A stretch of 64,000 bases of DNA, taken from NCBI GenBank assembly GCA_016716425.1, contig JADJWJ010000022.1, positions 155,762-219,761 of the forward strand, given 5' to 3'. Under the pieces are notes generated by a model, which saw only the letters and a list, made by a program, of their open reading frames with translations, did no database searches and had not been told where the DNA came from. A program made the translations under genes and the position numbers. Positions within the stretch are counted from its first letter, which is position 1. Each line of letters begins with the position of its first letter. The stretch comes from Betaproteobacteria bacterium. GTDB lineage: Bacteria; Pseudomonadota; Gammaproteobacteria; Burkholderiales; Casimicrobiaceae. This document shows positions 16,357 to 25,270 of the stretch, in pieces.

Positions 16357-17339
16357 GCGCCGGCGGCCCCGGGCTCGCGGCGGCCGCGGCGGTGCTCGCC
16401 ACGGCCGCGACCGCCGCGCTCCTGCGGTGGAAGTCCCGGCTGCCCGTGGCGGTCCGCAACGAGCGGACGCTGCACACGCAACCCATTCCGCGGGTCGGCG
16501 GGCTCGCGATCTGGGCGGGCTTCGTGCCCGTCGCCCTGGCCGCGCCCGCGACACCGGCGATGACGGTGACCGCCTGGGGTATTCCGTTCGCGCTGCTCGT
16601 CGCGGTGTCGTTGCGCGACGACATCCGCGCCGTCGCGATCGCGCCGCGCCTTGCCGTGCACGCAGTGGCCGCGATCTGGTTCGCCATCGCGACGCTTGGC
16701 GCTTCGGCGGCGACGGTCGCGCCACTGGCGCTGACGGCACTCGTCGTCGCGTGGTCGGTGAACCTCTACAACTTCATGGACGGCAGCGACGGTCTCGCGG
16801 CGGCGATGGCCGTGGTCGGCTTCGGCGCGTACGGCGCGGTGCTGTGGCACGAGGGGCTGCCGGCGACGGTTCCGTTCGCGGTCGCGGCCGCGACACTCCC
16901 GGTGCTCGCGGTCAACGCGCCGCCGGCACGGATCTTCCTGGGCGACGTGGGCGCGGTTCCGCTCGGGTTCCTCGCCGCTGCGCTCGGCGTGGCGGGCGTG
17001 CTGGACGGCGCGTGGGGCGCGTGGTTCCCGCCGCTCGTGTTTCTGCCCTTCGTCGCCGACGCGAGCGTCACGCTCGCCCGGCGCGTGCTCGCCGGCGAGC
17101 GCTTCTGGGAGGCGCACAACGCGCACTACTACCAGCGGTTGCACCTGGCGGGCGCCGGGCACCGCGGCACGCTGGCCGTCTGGGGCGCGCTGATGGTCGC
17201 CACGGCGGGGACTGCGGTCGCGTGCGCGTGGCTGGCGCCCGCGCTCGGCGCACCCGCCCTCGTCGCCTGGTGCGCGGTCTGCGCGGTGCTGTTCGCGGCG
17301 ATTGATTATCATTGGCGCAAGCGCCGGCCGCCACCATGA
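16353..17339 (+). CDS. Undecaprenyl-phosphate GlcNAc-1-phosphate transferase-like protein (MraY/WecA family)
   Basis: A 328-residue polytopic membrane protein with about ten hydrophobic segments. It carries the family motifs NLYNFMDGSDGLA (catalytic Asp region), RIFLGDVGAVPLG and EAHNAHYYQRLH. Such enzymes transfer a sugar-1-phosphate to undecaprenyl phosphate and start O-antigen synthesis at the inner membrane, WbpL-like. The GTG start at 16353 overlaps the stop of a small upstream ORF, and its stop overlaps the next ATG (ATGA), so translation is probably coupled. The sugar is unknown. Confidence 0.88.
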   Translation: MSAGGPGLAAAAAVLATAATAALLRWKSRLPVAVRNERTLHTQPIPRVGGLAIWAGFVPVALAAPATPAMTVTAWGIPFALLVAVSLRDDIRAVAIAPRLAVHAVAAIWFAIATLGASAATVAPLALTALVVAWSVNLYNFMDGSDGLAAAMAVVGFGAYGAVLWHEGLPATVPFAVAAATLPVLAVNAPPARIFLGDVGAVPLGFLAAALGVAGVLDGAWGAWFPPLVFLPFVADASVTLARRVLAGERFWEAHNAHYYQRLHLAGAGHRGTLAVWGALMVATAGTAVACAWLAPALGAPALVAWCAVCAVLFAAIDYHWRKRRPPP

Positions 17340-19246
17340 TACGAACCCCGATCAACCTGCGGGCATCGCTCGCCTTCGCGCACGACGTGTGCGCGGCGGC
17401 ACTCGCGTGGTCGCTGCTGTACTGGCTGCGGTTCAATCTCGACCTGCCCGAGCCCTATCTCGCCGACCTGTGGCGGACGCTCGCGTGGATCGTTCCGCTG
17501 CAGGCCGTGATCTTCACGGCGCTGGGGCTGTACCGCGGCCTGTGGCGCTTCGCGAGTCTGGTCGACCTCCAGCGCATCGTGCTCGCCGCGGCGCTCGGCG
17601 CCGTCGTGGTTCCGGTCGTGCTGGTCATGCTGCAGCTGCAGGCCGTCGTGCCGCGCAGCGTACTCGTCCTCTACCCGGTCGTGCTGATCTTCCTGATGGC
17701 GGGCAGTCGCTTCGCGTATCGCGTGTGGAAGGAGCACCGGCTGTACAGCCCGCTCGAGGCGCTGGGCGAGCCGGTGCTCGTGATCGGCGCCGGCGAGGCC
17801 GGCGCGCGGCTCGCCAAGGACCTGGCCCGCAGCCGCCAGTGGCGCGTGGTGGGGCTGCTCGACGACGACCCGGCGAAACAGGGGCGGCTGCTGCGCAACG
17901 TCCGCGTGCTGGGACCGATCGCCGATCTGCCCGCGTGGTGCGCGAAGTACGGCGTGCGCAAGGTCATCATCGCGCTGCCGTCGGCTAACCACGTCGTGCG
18001 GCGGCGCGTCGCCGAGCTGTGCGCCGCGGCCGGCGTCGAGGCGCTGACCGTCCCGCCGTACGAGGACCTGATCAGCGGGCGCCTCGCGCTGACCACGATC
18101 CGCAGCGTCGAGCTGGACGACCTGCTCGGCCGCGACCCGGTCGTGCTCGACAGCGCCGGGCTGGCCGAGTGGCTGGGCAACCGCGTCGTGATGGTGACCG
18201 GGGCCGGCGGGTCGATCGGCGCCGAGCTCGCGCGGCAGATCGCGCGCTTTCGCCCGGCGCGGCTCGTGCTGTTCGACATCTCCGAGGCCGCGCTCTACGA
18301 GATCCAGACCGTGCTGGCCGACGCGTTCGCGCAGCTGCCGGTCGCGGCGGTCGTCGGCGACGTCAAGCACGCGGCGCTCGTCGAGGAGGTGCTCGCGCGC
18401 GAGCGCCCGAGCGTGATCTTCCACGCGGCCGCGTACAAGCACGTGCCGCTGATGGAGGAGACCAACGCGTGGCAGGCGGTGCGCAACAACGCGTGGGGCA
18501 CGTGGGTGCTGGCGCGCGCGGCCGTCGCCGCGCACGTGGAGAAGTTCGTGCTGGTGTCGACCGACAAGGCCGTCAACCCGACCAACGTGATGGGCGCGAC
18601 CAAGCGGCTCGCCGAGATGGCGTGCCAGAGCCTCGCCGGCGGCGGCACGCGGTTCGTGCTCGTGCGCTTCGGCAACGTGTTCGGCAGCGCCGGCAGCGTG
18701 ATCCCGCGCTTCCGCGAGCAGATCGCGCGCGGCGGTCCGGTGACGGTCACGCATCCGGACATCACGCGCTACTTCATGTCGCTGTCCGAGGCGACCCAGC
18801 TGCTGTTGCAGGCGGGGCTGCAGGGCAAGGACGGCGAAGTGCTGGTGCTCGACATGGGCGAGCCGGTGCGGATCGTCGACCTCGCGCGCGACATGATCAA
18901 GCTCTCGGGTGCCGATCCGGAGCGGATCGCGATCGTCTACACGGGGCTGCGGCCGGGTGAGAAGCTGTTCGAGGAGGTCCTCGCGACCGAGGAGGCCACC
19001 AAGCCGACGCCGCACCCGAAGCTGCGTATCGCGCAGGCGCGCGACGCCGACCGTGACGCCGTCGGCCAGATGGTCACGTGGTGCGAGCACGACCGCGCTG
19101 CCGACGACGCCGAGGTGCGTGCGCGGCTGCGCGCGTGGATCCCCGACTATGCGCCGTCCGCCGGCGCGCCGGTCAAGCCGATCCCCACGACCGCCCCGTC
19201 CGGCCGCGAGGAGGTCAAGCCTCTGCCGCTCCGGCGGAGGCGTTGA
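17336..19246 (+). CDS. Nucleoside-diphosphate-sugar 4,6-dehydratase, WbpM/CapD family membrane protein
   Basis: A 636-residue protein. Four N-terminal membrane helices (about residues 10-130) precede a CoA-binding-like Rossmann domain (VLVIGAGEAGARLA) and the catalytic SDR domain starting VMVTGAGGSIGAELARQI. TDKAVNPTNVMGATKR shows Met in place of the usual catalytic Tyr, as in WbpM-type UDP-GlcNAc 4,6-dehydratases. The product would feed the adjacent transferase (for example UDP-QuiNAc or FucNAc). ATG 17336 overlaps the upstream stop. The stop TGA lies inside a 31-bp palindrome. Confidence 0.9.
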   Translation: MIRTPINLRASLAFAHDVCAAALAWSLLYWLRFNLDLPEPYLADLWRTLAWIVPLQAVIFTALGLYRGLWRFASLVDLQRIVLAAALGAVVVPVVLVMLQLQAVVPRSVLVLYPVVLIFLMAGSRFAYRVWKEHRLYSPLEALGEPVLVIGAGEAGARLAKDLARSRQWRVVGLLDDDPAKQGRLLRNVRVLGPIADLPAWCAKYGVRKVIIALPSANHVVRRRVAELCAAAGVEALTVPPYEDLISGRLALTTIRSVELDDLLGRDPVVLDSAGLAEWLGNRVVMVTGAGGSIGAELARQIARFRPARLVLFDISEAALYEIQTVLADAFAQLPVAAVVGDVKHAALVEEVLARERPSVIFHAAAYKHVPLMEETNAWQAVRNNAWGTWVLARAAVAAHVEKFVLVSTDKAVNPTNVMGATKRLAEMACQSLAGGGTRFVLVRFGNVFGSAGSVIPRFREQIARGGPVTVTHPDITRYFMSLSEATQLLLQAGLQGKDGEVLVLDMGEPVRIVDLARDMIKLSGADPERIAIVYTGLRPGEKLFEEVLATEEATKPTPHPKLRIAQARDADRDAVGQMVTWCEHDRAADDAEVRARLRAWIPDYAPSAGAPVKPIPTTAPSGREEVKPLPLRRRR

Positions 19247-19271
19247 CAAAACGCTGCGCGTTTTGTCAACG
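19241..19271. repeat. Perfect 14-bp-arm palindrome overlapping the dehydratase stop codon
   Basis: The arms CGTTGACAAAACGC and its exact complement are separated by TGC. The TGA stop (19244-19246) is in the left arm. As RNA it would form a strong hairpin ending in UUUUGUCAACG, but there is no terminal U-run, so it is not a canonical intrinsic terminator. It forms the outer left boundary of a larger inverted repeat. Confidence 0.85.
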
Positions 19272-19273
19272 AA

Positions 19274-19630
19274 GAAGTCAGCGCAAAAGGCTTGGGAGCG
19301 GCCCGGCGCCTTTCGCGTAGCAAAGACCACGAGGCGCGCAGCTCGCAGGTCGCTGCGCTCCCGGCTCGGTAGCGCGCTCATGCGCGCTGACTGCCCTCGC
19401 GGACGATTTCGTGTGACACGATCGCACTCCCTCTCGCAGTTTGCGATGGCGCGCCCTGCAAGGGAGAGGCGGGGTGTGGGACAGCGTTTGCACTTCGCAC
19501 CATTCATCGCAGGCTGTCAGCCTGCATGCGCGCGCTACTGAGCGGGGAGCGCAGCGACCTGCGAACGGCGCGCTTCCTGCAGTTGCTACGCGGAAAGCGC
19601 CGGGCCGCCCCAAGCTTTCTGCGCTGACTT
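19274..19630. repeat. Long imperfect inverted repeat, about 120-bp arms, between convergent genes
   Basis: Bases 19274-19395 and the reverse complement of 19512-19630 align along their whole length with two 1-base gaps and scattered mismatches. Shared blocks include GAAGTCAGCGCA, CGGCCCGGCG, GCGTAGCAA, TCGCAGGTCGCTGCGCTCC and GTAGCGCGC. About 116 bases of unique sequence lie between the arms. The region has no gene that I can support. Each arm is bordered on the outside by a separate hairpin, giving hairpin-arm-centre-arm-hairpin. It resembles two inverted copies of one module. Confidence 0.75.
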
Positions 19631-20982
19631 CAATCGGGTGCAAATCGCGCGGTCGGCTGCGTAGCAGCCGACCGCGCGATTCGCACCCGCCGAATTCCAT
19701 ATCCGACGAGGCAGGCGTTGAGCGCCCAGAATTCCTTCGACGTCGGGCGCACCATGAAGTCGTCGGTCAGGTTCTTGACGACGAACGTGGTCAGCATCGC
19801 GAGGCCGGCGAGCCCGATCGCGGCGAGCGTGCCGTCGGGGTCGCGCAGGAAGCGCCAGTAGCGCCACGACAGGGCGGCGAGCAGCGCGAGCAGCGTCGCG
19901 ACGCCGACCGCCCCGGTCTGCAGCCACTGGCTGACGAACAGGTTGTGCGCGTGCAGCAGCAGCGGGTGCCCGGTCTCCGCGCGCAGCTGCTCGCGCAGGA
20001 TCGACTTGCCGAAGCCGAAGCCGGTCCACGGGCGCTCGCGGATGCGCTCGAACGTGTGCTGCCACAGGACGAGGCGCGGGTCGTCGGCGATCGCGCGCGC
20101 GACGTCGGTCCTGCCGCTGAAATCGGCGCGGGCGCGCTCGCGCGCCGCGTCGACGAACAGCGCGGCGAGCACGACGAGCAGCACGAGCAGGACGGCGCCC
20201 CAGCGCAGCGGCGCGCGGGCGAGGCGCGCGCGCCAGCGCCAGGCGGCGAGCAGCGCCGCCACGAGGAAGCCGGCTGCGAGCGCGACCCAGATCATCCGGT
20301 TCTCGGTGAGCCGCGCGGCGACGAGCAGCAGCGCGAACACGGCGACCGCCGCGGCCACCTGCCACGGTCCGGCGCCGAACCCGACGGGTCGCGGCGCGAC
20401 CAGCAGCGGCAGCAGCGGCACGACGAGCACGAGCAGCGTCGAGAACGCGCCCACGCCGGCGTGCGAGCGTTGCAGCACCACTTCCGGTCCCGCGTTGCCG
20501 GGCGCCGTCAGGAGCTGCACGGCCAGCACCGACAGGAACGCCGCCACCGCGATCGCCGTGGCATTGATCGCGCGAAACGGCGCGGGTGCGCGCGCGGCGA
20601 CGTAGAACGTTCCCGCCGTGGCGAGGCCCCAGCCGACCTCCGTGCCGAGCTCCGCCCGCGAGAACGCCGGATTGATCGACCACGCGACCGAGACGGCCGA
20701 CCAGCCGGCCCATGCGAGGATCGCCGCCAGCAGGAAGCCGTCCGGGACCGGCATCGGCTCGTTGTCGGAGAACAGCGACCCCAGCACCAGCCACAGCGCG
20801 AACGCGGCGGCCAGGCCGAACGCGAGCGAGCGGAAGTACGTGTGGCCGCTGATCGCGACCAGCGCGAAGTACGTGCACGCCCAGAACGCGACGGAGAACT
20901 GCAGCAGCGCGAACACGCGTGCGCGCACGAGCGCCGCGCGCGACGGCGGACCGGCCGCGTCAGGGCGCGACCGCATCGGCAC
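19630..20982 (-). CDS. O-antigen ligase family protein (WaaL-like)
   Basis: A 450-residue polytopic membrane protein with about eleven hydrophobic segments. The large periplasmic loop contains RIRERPWTGFGFGKS and LLLHAHNLFVSQWLQTG, the Wzy_C/O-antigen ligase signature with the conserved His. It would transfer undecaprenyl-linked O-antigen to lipid A-core at the outer face of the inner membrane; a Wzy polymerase is the main alternative. The last residues, RIARSAATQPTARFAPD, are largely encoded by a hairpin repeat. The start overlaps the upstream gene by 23 bases. Confidence 0.85.
   Translation of the reverse strand: MPMRSRPDAAGPPSRAALVRARVFALLQFSVAFWACTYFALVAISGHTYFRSLAFGLAAAFALWLVLGSLFSDNEPMPVPDGFLLAAILAWAGWSAVSVAWSINPAFSRAELGTEVGWGLATAGTFYVAARAPAPFRAINATAIAVAAFLSVLAVQLLTAPGNAGPEVVLQRSHAGVGAFSTLLVLVVPLLPLLVAPRPVGFGAGPWQVAAAVAVFALLLVAARLTENRMIWVALAAGFLVAALLAAWRWRARLARAPLRWGAVLLVLLVVLAALFVDAARERARADFSGRTDVARAIADDPRLVLWQHTFERIRERPWTGFGFGKSILREQLRAETGHPLLLHAHNLFVSQWLQTGAVGVATLLALLAALSWRYWRFLRDPDGTLAAIGLAGLAMLTTFVVKNLTDDFMVRPTSKEFWALNACLVGYGIRRVRIARSAATQPTARFAPD
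19636..19688. repeat. 25-bp-arm hairpin at the 3' end of the O-antigen ligase gene
   Basis: Left arm 19636-19660 and right arm 19664-19688 match at 24 of 25 positions around a GTA loop (core GCGCGGTCGGCTGC). It encodes much of the ligase's basic C-terminal tail on the minus strand. It bounds the inverted-repeat region on the right, as the 19241-19271 palindrome does on the left. Confidence 0.85.
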
Positions 20983-21967
20983 GGACGGCGTACGCGGACG
21001 GCGCGCAGCGGTCGAGCGCGGCGGCGAGCGCGCGCTCGACTTCGTCGCAGGTCAGGTTGCGCACGTCGTCGCCGCGGCCGACGAGCGGAGTGTGCACGAG
21101 CCGCGAATTGGGCGACGCACAGCCCTGCTTCAGGATTCCCTGCCGCGGGTCGGACCAGAGGGAGACGATCTCCAGCGGGAAGTCCTGCGCCAGATAGAAG
21201 GCGGTGGTCAGCACGCCGCTGTCCGGCGCGACCAGCACGCGGCAGCGCGCGCGGACCAGCGCGAGAACGTCGAGGAAGCCGGTGCGGCCCCGCAGGTCGA
21301 CGACGTTCGGCTGCGCGAACGCCGGCGACGCCTCGTTGCCGAGCAGCAGCCAGCGCACGCCGCGCTCCGCCGGATAGCGCGCGATGAGCTCGCGCCACCT
21401 CGGCGCCGGCCAGTCCTTCACGTAGCCGTAGTGCTGCGCGGTCTCGGAGCTGACGTGGGCGCCGATGTCGATCAGGCCGGGTGCGGGCGGCACGAGCCGG
21501 TCGGCGCGCGCGTTCCACGCCGGGTCCCAGCGCAGCGCCGGCGGGAATGCCCGGCGGCGGCCGTCGAGCCACCGCGTCGGATCGGGGTCCGCGAACACGG
21601 TCGCCGACGGCGGCAGCGCGATCCCCGCGGCAACCGCCGCGGCCGGCACGTTGATCGCCGGTCCGCGCGCCGCACGCGCGACGACGTGCACGGCGTCGGC
21701 GGCGGTCAGCCGGAACGCGTCGGCCAGGTCGGCGCGCGTGAATACGACGATGCGGCTGCCCGGATCCGACGCGCGGATGCGCGCGAACAGCGGCACGAGT
21801 CCGAGCGCGATGTCGCCCAGGCCGCGGTTCCAGCCGAACACGAAGTCGTGCCGGCCCTGGCGCTTCGCCACGGCCACCGCGCGCTCGAACGGCGTCCCGC
21901 GCACGCGATCGGACAGGGCCCGGCTCCAGCGCTTGACGTTGAAGCGCCCGCGCGTGCGGAACCTCAT
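20960..21967 (-). CDS. Glycosyltransferase family 9 protein (heptosyltransferase-like)
   Basis: A 335-residue GT-B protein related to ADP-heptose:LPS heptosyltransferases. The N-terminal GLGDIALGLVPLFARI matches the family's GDxxL start, and VLVAPDSGVLTTAFYLAQ matches the donor-binding DTG..H segment in modified form, lacking the usual His. It would act on the LPS core in the cytosol. ATG 21967 starts a basic N-terminus (RFRTRGRFNVKRW). The gene precedes and overlaps the O-antigen ligase. Confidence 0.78.
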   Translation of the reverse strand: MRFRTRGRFNVKRWSRALSDRVRGTPFERAVAVAKRQGRHDFVFGWNRGLGDIALGLVPLFARIRASDPGSRIVVFTRADLADAFRLTAADAVHVVARAARGPAINVPAAAVAAGIALPPSATVFADPDPTRWLDGRRRAFPPALRWDPAWNARADRLVPPAPGLIDIGAHVSSETAQHYGYVKDWPAPRWRELIARYPAERGVRWLLLGNEASPAFAQPNVVDLRGRTGFLDVLALVRARCRVLVAPDSGVLTTAFYLAQDFPLEIVSLWSDPRQGILKQGCASPNSRLVHTPLVGRGDDVRNLTCDEVERALAAALDRCAPSAYAVRADAVAP

Positions 21968-22066
21968 CGGCGGGGCCGCGGGCAGGTCGACGCGGGCGTT
22001 CGGGAGGCGGGCATGCGGAGCGGGGCGGGCGGCGACCGGCAGAGCGGGCGCGCGCACAACAAAAAA

Positions 22067-22072
22067 GTATAG
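22067..22072 (-). promoter_or_regulatory. Candidate -10 element (TATACT) for the GT9 / O-antigen ligase pair
   Basis: Minus-strand TATACT followed by a T-run lies 100 bases upstream of the GT9 start. The sequence GCGCTATACT also precedes msbA. No clear -35 is visible. Confidence 0.42.
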
Positions 22073-22112
22073 CGCAGGGACCCGCGCGGATCCGGCCCGA
22101 GTCGAATTCGGG

Positions 22113-22118
22113 TAGACT
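22113..22118 (+). promoter_or_regulatory. Candidate -10 element for the amidotransferase operon
   Basis: TAGACT lies 96 bases before the ATG at 22214 in a divergent promoter region. The preceding GAATTC stretch is locally AT-richer. The assignment is weak because no -35 is evident. Confidence 0.28.
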
Positions 22119-22213
22119 TCGCGCCGAACACGTCCATTGGCGCGGGCGCGCCCGCCGGTCCGCGTCCCGCGTGCAGCAACGTCGCGCGCAGCGCGGCCTC
22201 CATCCGAATCCCT

Positions 22214-24088
22214 ATGTGCGGCATCGCGGGTTACGTCAGCGACACGGCGCTCGCTCCGGAAGTGCTGGCGGCGATGACGCGCTCGCTCGCGCACCGCGGT
22301 CCGGACGCCGACGGCTTCTTCGCCTCCGGCCGCGCGCACCTCGGCCACCGGCGGCTGTCGGTGATCGACATCGCCGGCAGCCCGCAGCCGATGGGCAGCC
22401 ACGACGGGCGCGTCACGGTCGTGTTCAACGGCGAGATCTACAACTTCCGCGAGCTGCGCGACCAACTTGCGCGCGGCGGGCATCGCTTCCGCACGAACGG
22501 CGACACCGAGGTGCTGCTCGCCGGGTGGGCGGCGTGGGGCGAGGGCATGGTGTCGCACCTGCGGGGAATGTTCGCGTTCGCGCTGTGGGACGCGGAGCGC
22601 GACACGCTGTTCGCCGCGCGCGACCACCTCGGCGTGAAGCCGTTCCACTACGCGTGGGACGGCGCCACGCTGGTGTTCGGCTCCGAACTCAAGGCGGTGC
22701 TCGCGCACCCGGGCGTCGCCGCCGACGTCGACCTCGGTGCCTTGCGTCTCTATCTCGAGTGCCAGTTCATCCCGGCGCCGCACTCGGTCTTCCGCGGCGT
22801 GCGCAAGCTGCCGCCCGGCCACACGCTCACGCTCGCCGGGCGCACGCTGAAGCTTGCGCGCTACTGGACGCTGGCGTACGGCGAGAAGCTGCAGCTCACG
22901 GAAGGCGAGGCCGCCGACGCCGTCGACGCCGAGCTGCGCGCGTCGGTCGAAGGCATGCTGGTGGCCGACGTTCCGCTGGGCGCCTTCGTCAGCGGCGGCA
23001 TCGACTCCGGCCTGATCGCGGCGCTGATGACCGACATCACCGGCGCGCCGATCGACACGTTCAACATCGGGTTCGAGGGCGACGTCGCGGTGAGCGAGCA
23101 CCGCGAGGCCGCGCGCGTGGCTGCGCACATCGGCAGCCGCCACCACGCGCTGATGCTGTCACCCGACCACGTGCTCGACGCGTTCGACCGCTGGATCGAC
23201 GTGTTCGACGAGCCCTTCGCCGACCAGGCGTCGCTGCCGACGATGCTGCTCGCCGGCTTCGCACGGCGCGACGTCACCGTCGTGCTGACCGGCGAAGGCG
23301 CCGACGAGGTGTTCGGCGGCTACTCGAACTACCGCAAGCGCATGCGCGAGGAGCGCTTCACCCGCTGGCTCGCGCACCCGGCGTCGCCGCTGCCGGTGCT
23401 CGTGCGCGCGCTGCCGGTGTCGCTACGAAAGGACCGGATGCTGCGCTCGCTGACCGAGCCGCTGCCGCGCCGCTACCGCACGATACCCAACGTGTTCGAC
23501 GTCCTGCTGCACCCGGCGCTGCTGTCGCCTGCCTTTCTCGCGGCGACGACAGGTGCGCCCGACGTCGGCGCGCTGGCCGCGGCGGCGTTCGAGGAGGGCA
23601 TCTCCGACCACTACCTCGATCGCCTGCTGCACGTCGACCTCTCGCTGTGGCTGCCGGACGACCTCCTGACCAAGGTCGACCGCGCGACGATGACGCACTC
23701 GCTCGAGGCGCGCGTGCCGTACCTCGATCACCGGTTCGTCGAGTTCTGCGCGAAGCTCGCCCCCGACCTCAAGGTGCAGGGGACGACGCACAAGCACGTG
23801 CTGAAGCGCGTGGCCGAGCGCTACCTGCCGCACGAGACCGTCCACCGCGGCAAGCAGGGGTTCGTGATGCCGCTGTCGGAGTGGCTGGCCGGGCGGCTTT
23901 CCAGCGAGCTCGACGAGCACCTCGGCGCCGGCGGCCTCGCGCGGCGCGGCCTCTTCCGCGACGGCGCGCTGGCGCGGCTCCTGCACGAGCACCGGCGCGG
24001 CCGGCGCAACCACGCGGGGCGGCTGTGGGCGTTGCTGATCCTCGAGCGCTGGTTCCGCCGCTACGCGCCTTCCTGGACCCTGGGATGA
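22214..24088 (+). CDS. asnB: Asparagine synthase (glutamine-hydrolysing)-type amidotransferase
   Basis: A 624-residue class II amidotransferase. Cys2 (MCGIAGYVS) is the glutaminase nucleophile, and RLSVID, FNGEIYNFRELR and DTEVLL build the glutamine site. The synthetase domain has the ATP pyrophosphatase loop FVSGGIDSGLIA and GEGADEVFGGY. In polysaccharide loci such proteins (WbpS/WbmE type) are thought to amidate sugar uronates. Its position among glycosyltransferases favours that over asparagine synthesis. It is the first gene of a four-gene plus-strand run. Confidence 0.87.
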   Translation: MCGIAGYVSDTALAPEVLAAMTRSLAHRGPDADGFFASGRAHLGHRRLSVIDIAGSPQPMGSHDGRVTVVFNGEIYNFRELRDQLARGGHRFRTNGDTEVLLAGWAAWGEGMVSHLRGMFAFALWDAERDTLFAARDHLGVKPFHYAWDGATLVFGSELKAVLAHPGVAADVDLGALRLYLECQFIPAPHSVFRGVRKLPPGHTLTLAGRTLKLARYWTLAYGEKLQLTEGEAADAVDAELRASVEGMLVADVPLGAFVSGGIDSGLIAALMTDITGAPIDTFNIGFEGDVAVSEHREAARVAAHIGSRHHALMLSPDHVLDAFDRWIDVFDEPFADQASLPTMLLAGFARRDVTVVLTGEGADEVFGGYSNYRKRMREERFTRWLAHPASPLPVLVRALPVSLRKDRMLRSLTEPLPRRYRTIPNVFDVLLHPALLSPAFLAATTGAPDVGALAAAAFEEGISDHYLDRLLHVDLSLWLPDDLLTKVDRATMTHSLEARVPYLDHRFVEFCAKLAPDLKVQGTTHKHVLKRVAERYLPHETVHRGKQGFVMPLSEWLAGRLSSELDEHLGAGGLARRGLFRDGALARLLHEHRRGRRNHAGRLWALLILERWFRRYAPSWTLG

Positions 24089-24157
24089 AGCGGCTCCTGC
24101 ACGCGCTCCGCCGGGGTGGGGCGGCCCGGTCCCCCGGGACGTCCGTCGGCAACTGAC

Positions 24158-25270
24158 GTGAAGCCGTTGTCCATCCTGCACACGGAGTCGTCGATCGGCT
24201 GGGGCGGCCAGGAGCTGCGCATCCTGACCGAGATGCAGGGCATGACACGGCGCGGGCACCGCGTCGCGCTGCTGACCGCGGGCACCGCCGACATCCTGCC
24301 GGCCGCGCACGCACGCGGCCTCACGGCGGTCGGGCTGCCGATCGAAGCGAAGAAGCTGGCGGGGCTCGTCGCCGTCCGCCGCTGGCTCGCGCGCGAAGGC
24401 GCGGCGTTCGACGTGATCAACACGCACAGCTCGACCGACGCGTGGCTCGTGGCGCTCGCGCGCGCCACGCTGCCGCGGATGCCTCCGGTCGTGCGCACGC
24501 GCCACGTGTCCACGCCCGTCAACAACGCGCCCGCGACGCGCTGGCTCTACCGGCGCGCCACCGCGCACCTCGTCGTGACCGGCGAGGCGCTGAAGCGCCA
24601 GCTCGTCCGCGACAACGGGATCGATCCGGCGCGGATCACGTCGGTGCGCACCGGCATCGACCTCGCGCGCTTCCGGCCGCTCGAGCGAGCGGACGCGCGC
24701 GCGCGGCTGTCCGTCGCCGCGCGCCCGGCCGTTGCCATCCTGGCGACGCTGCGCGACTGGAAGGGCCACGACGACCTGCTCGATGCGTGGGTGCTGCTGC
24801 GCGAGCGCGCGCCGGGCTGGCAGCTGCTCGTGATCGGCGACGGGCCGCGGCGCGCGCACCTCGAAGGCCGCGTGGCCGCGCTGGGCCTGGCCGGCGACGT
24901 GCGCTTCACCGGCAACCAGGACGACGTGCCGGCGTGGTACGCGTGCGCGGACATCGCGGTGCTGCCGTCGTACGGCGACGAGGGCGTGCCGCAGAGCCTC
25001 ATGCAGGCCGCGGCGTGCGGGCTGCCGGCGGTGGCCACGCCGATCGGCGCGATTGCCGAGGCGGTCGTGGACGGGGAAACGGGCATCCTCGTGCCGCCGC
25101 GCGCGCCGGTCGCACTCGCCGACGCACTGGCGCGGCTGATGGCGGACGCGGACCTGCGCGCGCGGATGGGCGCGGCCGCGCACGCGTACGCGCAGGCGAA
25201 CTTCGGCATCGAGGCGATGCTCGACGGGATGGAGGCGGTGTTCGCGCGCGTGGCCGGAGGGCGGCGCTGA
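24158..25270 (+). CDS. Glycosyltransferase family 4 protein
   Basis: A 370-residue GT-B glycosyltransferase. The N-terminal LSILHTESSIGWGGQELRIL and the C-terminal CADIAVLPSYGDEGVPQSLM with the EX7E-type region PQSLMQAAACGLPAVATP fit GT4. The GTG start at 24158 is chosen because homology begins with it; a GTG at 24116 would add 14 low-complexity residues. The stop overlaps the next start (TGATG). It is likely to build LPS core or O-unit sugars; the donor is unknown. Confidence 0.84.
   Translation: MKPLSILHTESSIGWGGQELRILTEMQGMTRRGHRVALLTAGTADILPAAHARGLTAVGLPIEAKKLAGLVAVRRWLAREGAAFDVINTHSSTDAWLVALARATLPRMPPVVRTRHVSTPVNNAPATRWLYRRATAHLVVTGEALKRQLVRDNGIDPARITSVRTGIDLARFRPLERADARARLSVAARPAVAILATLRDWKGHDDLLDAWVLLRERAPGWQLLVIGDGPRRAHLEGRVAALGLAGDVRFTGNQDDVPAWYACADIAVLPSYGDEGVPQSLMQAAACGLPAVATPIGAIAEAVVDGETGILVPPRAPVALADALARLMADADLRARMGAAAHAYAQANFGIEAMLDGMEAVFARVAGGRR

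Noticed and set aside
19241..19271. Palindrome as an intrinsic terminator of the WbpM-like gene
   Set aside because: The stop codon is inside the stem and no U-run follows. It could slow RNA polymerase but does not fit the canonical form.
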